NCBI RefSeq assembly: GCF_019279795.1
Contig: NC_056744.1
Span: 900,413,904 to 900,477,903 of the forward strand
Source of the DNA: Protopterus annectens
Taxonomy: Eukaryota > Chordata > Ceratodontiformes > Protopteridae
Direction: 5' to 3'
DNA length: 64,000 bases
In this document: positions 58,490 to 64,000 of the stretch, piece by piece
Layout of the letters: each line of letters begins with the position of its first letter
Numbering within the stretch: the stretch's first letter is position 1
Made by a program: the position numbers and the translations under genes
The notes under the pieces: model-generated
Databases searched by the model: none
What the model was told of the DNA's origin: nothing
What the model saw: only the letters and a program-made list of their open reading frames with translations

Positions 58490-58786
58490 GTGTGGCTATT
58501 TTATATTTTTGCATTACCTTTTTAGTCCATTTTTCATAAAATTATGGGTTTCTGGCAACTTAGTGGCAAATCATTAAAGATTGAAGTTAGAAAAAAATGA
58601 CAGACATTTGAGTTTCAGATTTCATACCCTTCAGAAAATTCATAGTAATGCAAGACCTACTATTCCATTATCTTTCTAAGTTTACAAAAGCAATATTTAA
58701 AAATTGTCCTTATTTTTGGGCCTTTTTCCCACTTCTATTTATGACTTTGTCCAAATTTCTTGCTCCGAGGTTGAGAGGTATGACAA
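58490..58786. mobile_element. 'CTCAACCTCT' family MITE-like repeat (M5)
   Basis: It shares with M3 the blocks TTTTTCATAAAATTATGGG, AAATGACAGACATTTGAGTT and CCGAGGTTGAGAGGTATGAC at the right end. The left end is degraded. Confidence 0.55.
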
Positions 58787-58923
58787 ATGTGTCAGCGCCA
58801 TCACCGTCAGCCAGAGACATTTCAAATTGTGACATACTTGTACCACACTCCCCCATGTAGTGACTCTGGATGTGTCCAAGCAAGGCAAGGAGCAGTTATG
58901 CAGTGTTAAGTGTGGAGAGTATC

Positions 58924-59906
58924 TGTGATGTCCGTGCACTCAGCCAGCAATCAAGGAGCCTCAATCCTCACCACTAACACCAGTGAGGGGCATTCATATA
59001 GGGAAAGGATAGTAAATACACACACAGTAAAGTACAATTTCCCTTAAGAGCACACAGAGATCACAGTCAGTCTGGGGCTGGTTTCTCCCTTTCTCTCCTG
59101 GTCCCCATTCAAACTCCTCACTGGCACAGATATAGGGTCCAGATCTCAGCCTAGTGGGCAAGCTAAAACCTCCAGCACCCTCTCTGTCCAACAAGTGCTT
59201 CGTGTCCCTGCCCATGTAGCTGACACACACACACTTTGAGATTAAGAGTTTATACAACCACACAGACTCTCCTGGGAAAGGCTGGCACAGGTTCTCCATC
59301 TGTGCCCCTTTTACCCAGACTATATGGTAGAAATCACTGCCACCACCCAGCTAATATTTATCAGCTACTCAAAGGCCCTTATTAAAGGGTGTCTAATTAT
59401 TACTGTGCAATATTATTATCCAAATGATAAGCGTGACTGAACAGCAAAGCTTATTTGGAGTGACTTGGTACAGTATTACTATATGTATGCAATGTACTCT
59501 AGAGCTTAAATTATTTCTCCAAAAAACAGCCACAGTTGAAAGGTTTAAAAATATTTAATAATAAATAATAAAAACACAAGACAATATTTCTTACTACACA
59601 GTGCTAGTCAAGAGTTCAGAGATCACAGAGAAATACTTAAAATAATACTGTAGAAAAGTTCTGACATCACAGAAATGCAAACTAGTCTAATCTTCTATTT
59701 CCTAGCTATATCTAAGAGAAAACACAGTTCTAAAATCCTACTTACATATAGATACAGGCAGTGCTGGTGATGTTGGATGTTCTCAAGACAAATGCTCTCA
59801 TGCCCTCATTCTTTCTGTCCTTAAATTGCTAACACAGTATCACTGATTCATTTCAGATTACATCATTTCTTTCGGGTTCCCAGGCTAACAGACTCTCAGA
59901 TATTAA
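58924..59906. mobile_element. Long terminal repeat, second copy, cut by a CR1
   Basis: It starts TGTGATGTCC and follows the copy at 1577 in order for about 980 bp: ATCAAGGAGCCTCA, CCCTTAAGAGCACACAGAGA, TTGGGAAAGGC-type blocks, AATAATAAATAATAAAA. It stops at about 59906 where the tail of CR1 copy F begins. The remaining third, if present, lies beyond the right edge of the window. Old, without attached coding sequence. Confidence 0.75.
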
Positions 59907-60702
59907 TAGGTTCATAGGTTCATAGGTTCATACTAGGCTATCTGCCCTAGGGCATTTATAAACCTAGCCAGAGTGTGTTTGGCTTTCACCACCCATTTGA
60001 AATTAATTTTGCTATGCCCTTTTTTGAGGTTAGTATACTGTGTCTCTGTCTAACAGTGACACAGAAGTGATACCCGGGGTAAACCTATGATCTCCCATCC
60101 ACTCATCAAGATTCCTCTTGAAGAGAGTCAATGAGGGACTCTGCCTAACCTGGACTGGGATTTTATTCCAGAGTGAAGGGTGCCTCTGGGTTAGGAATCT
60201 GTCCCTCCAGCATGTCCTATTTATTTCAGTGCTGAGGTTCAAGTCTCTCGAGTGTGTAGCTCGATGGGATTTGGATTTTCTGAGGTGCAGCATGTCCATT
60301 AATTCCGGGTTGGACATGGCTTTGTACGTCAGGCACAGATCGCCTCTGAGCAGGCGGTATGCCACTAAGTAGAGCTGGAGTTTCTTTAACCGGGCAGCAT
60401 ATGGCATCTGTTTGAGCCCTTTGATCCTCTTGGTGAGGTACTTTTGGGTCTTTCCAGTTGCTGCAGGTGTCTGGTAAGGTACATCCCAAAAGGGGCATTG
60501 TACTCAATTATGGGCCTGATGAGGGATGAGTAAAGAGGCATGATGACCTCCCCTGATCTAGATGTGAATCCCTTCATGATTAGGTGGGCTATATAAAATG
60601 TTTTTCTAACCACTTTGGCCATGTGGTTGTCAAATGAGAGATTGCTATCAACTTGGGTCCCCAGGTCCCTAATTACTTCTTCTGTACTTAATGGATTACC
60701 AC

Positions 60703-61530
60703 CTATGTGGTTTTGTGGGCACTTTGTTTTTGCCAAAGGGGATGACTATGCACTTTTTGGCGTTTAGCTTGAGGCCATGGCTCTGGCACCAGTTGTCTGT
60801 TTCTATAAGGCCCTTTTGGAGGATGGATCCTTGTGTCAGCTGGAGAGTCGATTATGGTGCCCAGTTTGCAGTCATCTGCGAACTTGGTCAGCCACAATCC
60901 TTCTGTGTTGGCCTGTACCTCCGAGAAATATATACCGAACAAGAGAGGTCCCAGGACTGAGCCTTGTGGGATGCCACTTGTAACTGGTTTGGAGTCTAAC
61001 ATGGCTCCAGCAATTCTAACCATGTGGGTTCTGTCCTTGTGCCAGTTTGTAACCCATCTAGTGACATAGGGGTTTATATTTAAGCTGGTGAGCTTATCCA
61101 TAATGCCCGAGTGGGGTATTGTATCAAAGGCTTTTGTGAGGTCCAAGTAGGCTGTGTGGACCACCTTCCACTCATCAATGGCCTTGGTGACGGTTTCAAA
61201 GAAATCAAATGGGTTTAAGAGGCAGGATCTGCCCTTAACAAAGCCGAACTGGGTAGGATCCAGTGTCTGTAGGTCCCCAATATCTTTATTTATGAGGTCC
61301 ATGATGATCCCTTCCATAGCTTTGCAGACCAAGCTAGTCAGGCTTATGGGATGATAGTTTCCAGGATCCATTGAGGCACCTCCTTTGTGGAGAGGGACCA
61401 CTGTTGCTGTACACCACTCTTTGGGTACATATCCTGTAGTAAGGCTGAGATTGAACAGTAGTTTTATGTTTGGGTTTAGCTCTTCTTGGAGTTCATGTAG
61501 AACGCAGCCTGTGGCACCGTTTGGTCCCAT
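60703..61530 (-). pseudogene. CR1 copy F ORF2, reverse transcriptase
   Basis: 275 residues: [51 protein letters not shown] (motif A with intact Asp), [18 protein letters not shown] (motif B) and KFADDCKLGTII (motif C). A frameshift follows, and the C-terminal region continues in frames 60386-60736 and 60030-60407. Confidence 0.88.
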
Positions 61531-61852
61531 TGATGCTGTGTTTTTTGCTTTGGAGGGGGCGGATCTTACCTGAGCATCTGAGATATCAGGGGGGCAGCAC
61601 TCTGCTGGGATAGATATTTGCCCTTTTGGTGGGGGGGGGGAGTTTGCGTTGAACCTGTCAGCTAGGATGTTGGCAATGTCTGTGGGTTCGATGTATTTTT
61701 TGTCATTTTGGACTAATTCTGAGCATATCTGGGAATTCCCACTCAGGTTCCTAATATAACTAAAGAAAGCCTTGTGATTATCCTTAGTGTCCTGTGCAAT
61801 TTTTCTCTAGAAGCTGGCCTTAGACGATTTTATGAGTGCCCATAGTTTTTTG

Positions 61853-62968
61853 CTAAATCAGAGATGTCTTCCCTTTTTGGGATTTTGCTCTATCATGTAG
61901 TAGCTTCCTCCTTCTATTGTATAGTTTGTTTATGGCTGGGGTCCACCAGACAGGATGTCTGCCTTTGGAGGATTGGGTCTTGGTTTTATTTGGGATTGCA
62001 TGATCCATGCATTCCTGAAGGTGTTCATAGAATGCGTTTATAAAGGATTCTGCGGTCTGGGCCATATTTTCCACAGGCTCGGGGGCTTTGAAGGATTCCA
62101 CCTCAGTTTTGAGGAGTGTGAATGTTGCTTTAGAGAAGTTTTTCACTGTGGTATTCTGGGCAGGGGGTGGGGTCGGGATGTGAATATCCAGTGAGATTAG
62201 TTTATGGTCTGATCTTACCAGTGAGGGATACACTTCTGGTCTGGAGCATAGAGTCCCCATGTTGATGATGATCAGGTCCAGTATGTTTTCCCCTCTTCTG
62301 GGAGTGGTAACAAGTTGTTCCATAGCATTTGAGTTTATAAATTCTAGGAACCTTTGGGCTAGGGTGTTGCAGCTAGAGTAATGCTCCCAGTCTATGTTTG
62401 GGTAGTTGAAGTCACCCAATATAATAGTGTTTGGAGAGACCTTCATATTTTCCAGTGTTCTCAGGAAGGCCGAGTGGGGTTCCTGGGTTTGGGAGGGTGG
62501 TCTGTAGCAGGCTATAAACTGGAAGGCAGTTTTACCCACTGTTAGTTGCACATGGATAGTCTCTGATGCTTTGTGCTGTGCCACCAACCTGGAGGTGTGG
62601 GTATCTTTGACGAATATTGATACTCCCCCTCCTTTTGTAGTTCGTTCCAAGTTTTGGGGCCGAAAAGCATGGTATGAGGTATAACCTGGTAGTGCTGGGG
62701 TGCTCTTGGGAGCCTTGAACCAGGTTTCTGTTACTGCACAGATATCGATGTTCTCCATGCTAAGGAGAGTTTTGAGTGCGTGCATCTTGAGGTTTAGACT
62801 TCTGACATTGAGTAGCATTACTCTTAGTTTCTTATCCCTTGTGATACCTATGGAGGTGGGTTTGTCTTTTGAGCCTTGCCTAAAAAAGGCACTATGCGGG
62901 AAGCAAGAGCCTTTGCCAATATCCGAAAGCCCAGGGGTGACAGGTGCAAGCCATCCCCAGTGAAGCAT
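61853..62968 (-). pseudogene. CR1 copy F ORF2, AP endonuclease
   Basis: 371 residues from MLHWGWLAPVTPGL. Endonuclease motifs are [35 protein letters not shown] (catalytic Glu), GDFNYPNIDWE (Asp, Asn) and SDHKLISLDIH. It is the longest open frame in the window. The frame is lost near 61853, shortly before the RT. The upstream ATG at 62966-62968 is conserved in copy E and is a plausible ORF2 start. Confidence 0.88.
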
Positions 62969-63303
62969 TGTGGCTTGTCGAGCATGTCATCCCAGGCTGA
63001 CAGGCATTGGATCCCCTTTGAATGACACCAATACTTAAGCCAATTGTTGAAATTGATCATCTTGTCTTCATATTGTGGCATTGTTCTTGGTGAGGTTAAG
63101 ATGCTACTCAAGGTCAGGGTCATACCGGCCTGGGCTACATGCTCAGAGAGCTCCTCTATGTCTCTTTTCATGTAGTCCAGGGAGGTACGTCTCAGGTCAT
63201 TCACACCAGCATGGACAATGACCGAGTCATATTTGTACTTGCCTTGGAGTGACCTGAGTGCTTGTGTTATGTGGAGGATCCTAGCGCCTGACAAGCAGCT
63301 CAC
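62848..63303 (-). pseudogene. CR1 copy F ORF1, SGNH hydrolase part
   Basis: 151 residues from [19 protein letters not shown] with HAGVNDLRR (block III), [11 protein letters not shown] and [19 protein letters not shown] (block V, catalytic Asp/His pair DGLH). The block I GDS and the zinc-binding CYNC...CERC lie upstream (63330-63800) in broken frames. The frame overlaps the start of ORF2 by 121 nt. Confidence 0.85.
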
Positions 63304-64000
63304 CGTGACCTTCTCCTTGTTCAGCCTGGTGAGCGGGACGTCAGTGTGCCTGACGATAGAGTCACCTATTACAAGTGTATCAGGTGTGTTGTTTAGCCTT
63401 AAGGGCTGTAACTGTTCAGCACACTGGCTTTGTGGCCTATGTGTTGCACGTGTTTTGTTTTGGGGGTAGCGGTTGCTTGGGTGTCTGCTTTGGAGGTCTC
63501 TGCTGCTTAGGCAGATTTTTATTTAGAGCCTCCGAGTATGTTTTTGTGTGTTTATGTGTTTGGTTTGCTGTCATGGTAGGTCTATGTGAGACTGGAATCG
63601 TAGTGAGTGTGGTTTCTCCTCCTGACTGGTTACACCAGTACTGAGTTGAGAGAGCTTAGCCTCCAGTTTGGCTATATGGTTGCATCTCTCACATGTGTTG
63701 GAATTTGTTGGGAGGAGGAGAGGGTTGTCTGTCTACATGAGGCAGTTGTAACATTGCCTCAAGATTCCCAGATTCACCAGCTGGACAGGAGAGGAGATTG
63801 ACAACTGACCTTTGGATATGCTAGAATAGTACTGGGAATTCCTTTATAATTGAAAAAAAGGGCCAATGGGGAACAAGGTACTCAAGGGGAGTTTGTGAGG
63901 GTGTAGTGCTTTTAATTTTTTAGTGCTGACTTATATAATTGCTTTAGTGAGCAAGTGCCAGGGAACTTAAATGCAATGTGTTACAGGTAACGTAAATGCA

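Larger units (their letters stand above)
59907..64000 (-). mobile_element. CR1-type LINE, long copy running off the window (copy F)
   Basis: The 3' end lies at 59907 with three TATGAACC units (sense). It then continues through ORF2 (RT, endonuclease) and ORF1 to an untranslated leader at 63830-64000 that resembles that of copy E. At least 4.1 kb. It is inserted in the LTR copy at 58924. ORF1 and ORF2 are split by a handful of frameshifts but retain long open frames, so it is among the younger copies. Confidence 0.9.

Overview
The window looks like nuclear DNA of a non-mammalian vertebrate. It is AT-rich, full of (TA)n and (CA)n microsatellites, and crowded with CR1-type LINEs, Penelope-like elements, a Tx1/L1-like and an R4/Dong-like LINE remnant, tRNA-headed SINEs, a hAT element, small palindromic MITEs and two long terminal repeats. 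This repeat mix and the long introns suggest an amphibian or another tetrapod or lobe-finned lineage. The species assignment is an inference.

The one host gene I can support is F3, coagulation factor III (tissue factor), on the minus strand. Its six coding exons run from 44827 down to 16111. All splice sites are canonical GT/AG, the intron phases are 1-2-1-0-1 as in class II cytokine receptors, and the exons join into an uninterrupted 287-residue protein: signal peptide, two fibronectin-III-like domains, one transmembrane helix and a short Cys-rich tail. A TATA box, CCAAT motif and AP-1-like sites lie upstream (45100-45194). A poly(A) signal and an AU-rich nonamer lie downstream (about 15444-15800). 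No neighbouring host gene is visible on either side.

Layout: 1-4570 holds a solo LTR (1577-2945) in otherwise unrecognised DNA. 4570-10634 is a nest of retroelements: one CR1 split by a second CR1, then a Penelope-like piece with a GIY-YIG domain and a hammerhead-like motif, then a third CR1. 10635-15400 holds a palindromic MITE inside a (TA)n tract and a cluster of duplicated units. 15420-45110 is the F3 locus. Its introns hold a nearly full-length CR1 (27570 to about 32390), an R4-like remnant, a hAT element, two more MITEs, a 145-bp palindrome, a Penelope 3' region with a hammerhead-like motif in the sense of F3, and several SINEs. 45200-64000 is intergenic: a Tx1/L1 remnant, a 5'-truncated CR1 with a hairpin at its 5' junction, an L2/Rex1-like LINE, copies of a small MITE family, and a second LTR interrupted by a CR1 that runs off the right edge.

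The most interesting signals are the two hammerhead-like ribozyme motifs in Penelope 3' regions (one in an F3 intron, in sense), three related MITEs that all sit in (TA)n tracts, the AP-1 pair in the F3 promoter that resembles the human one, and several unusually clear insertion footprints.
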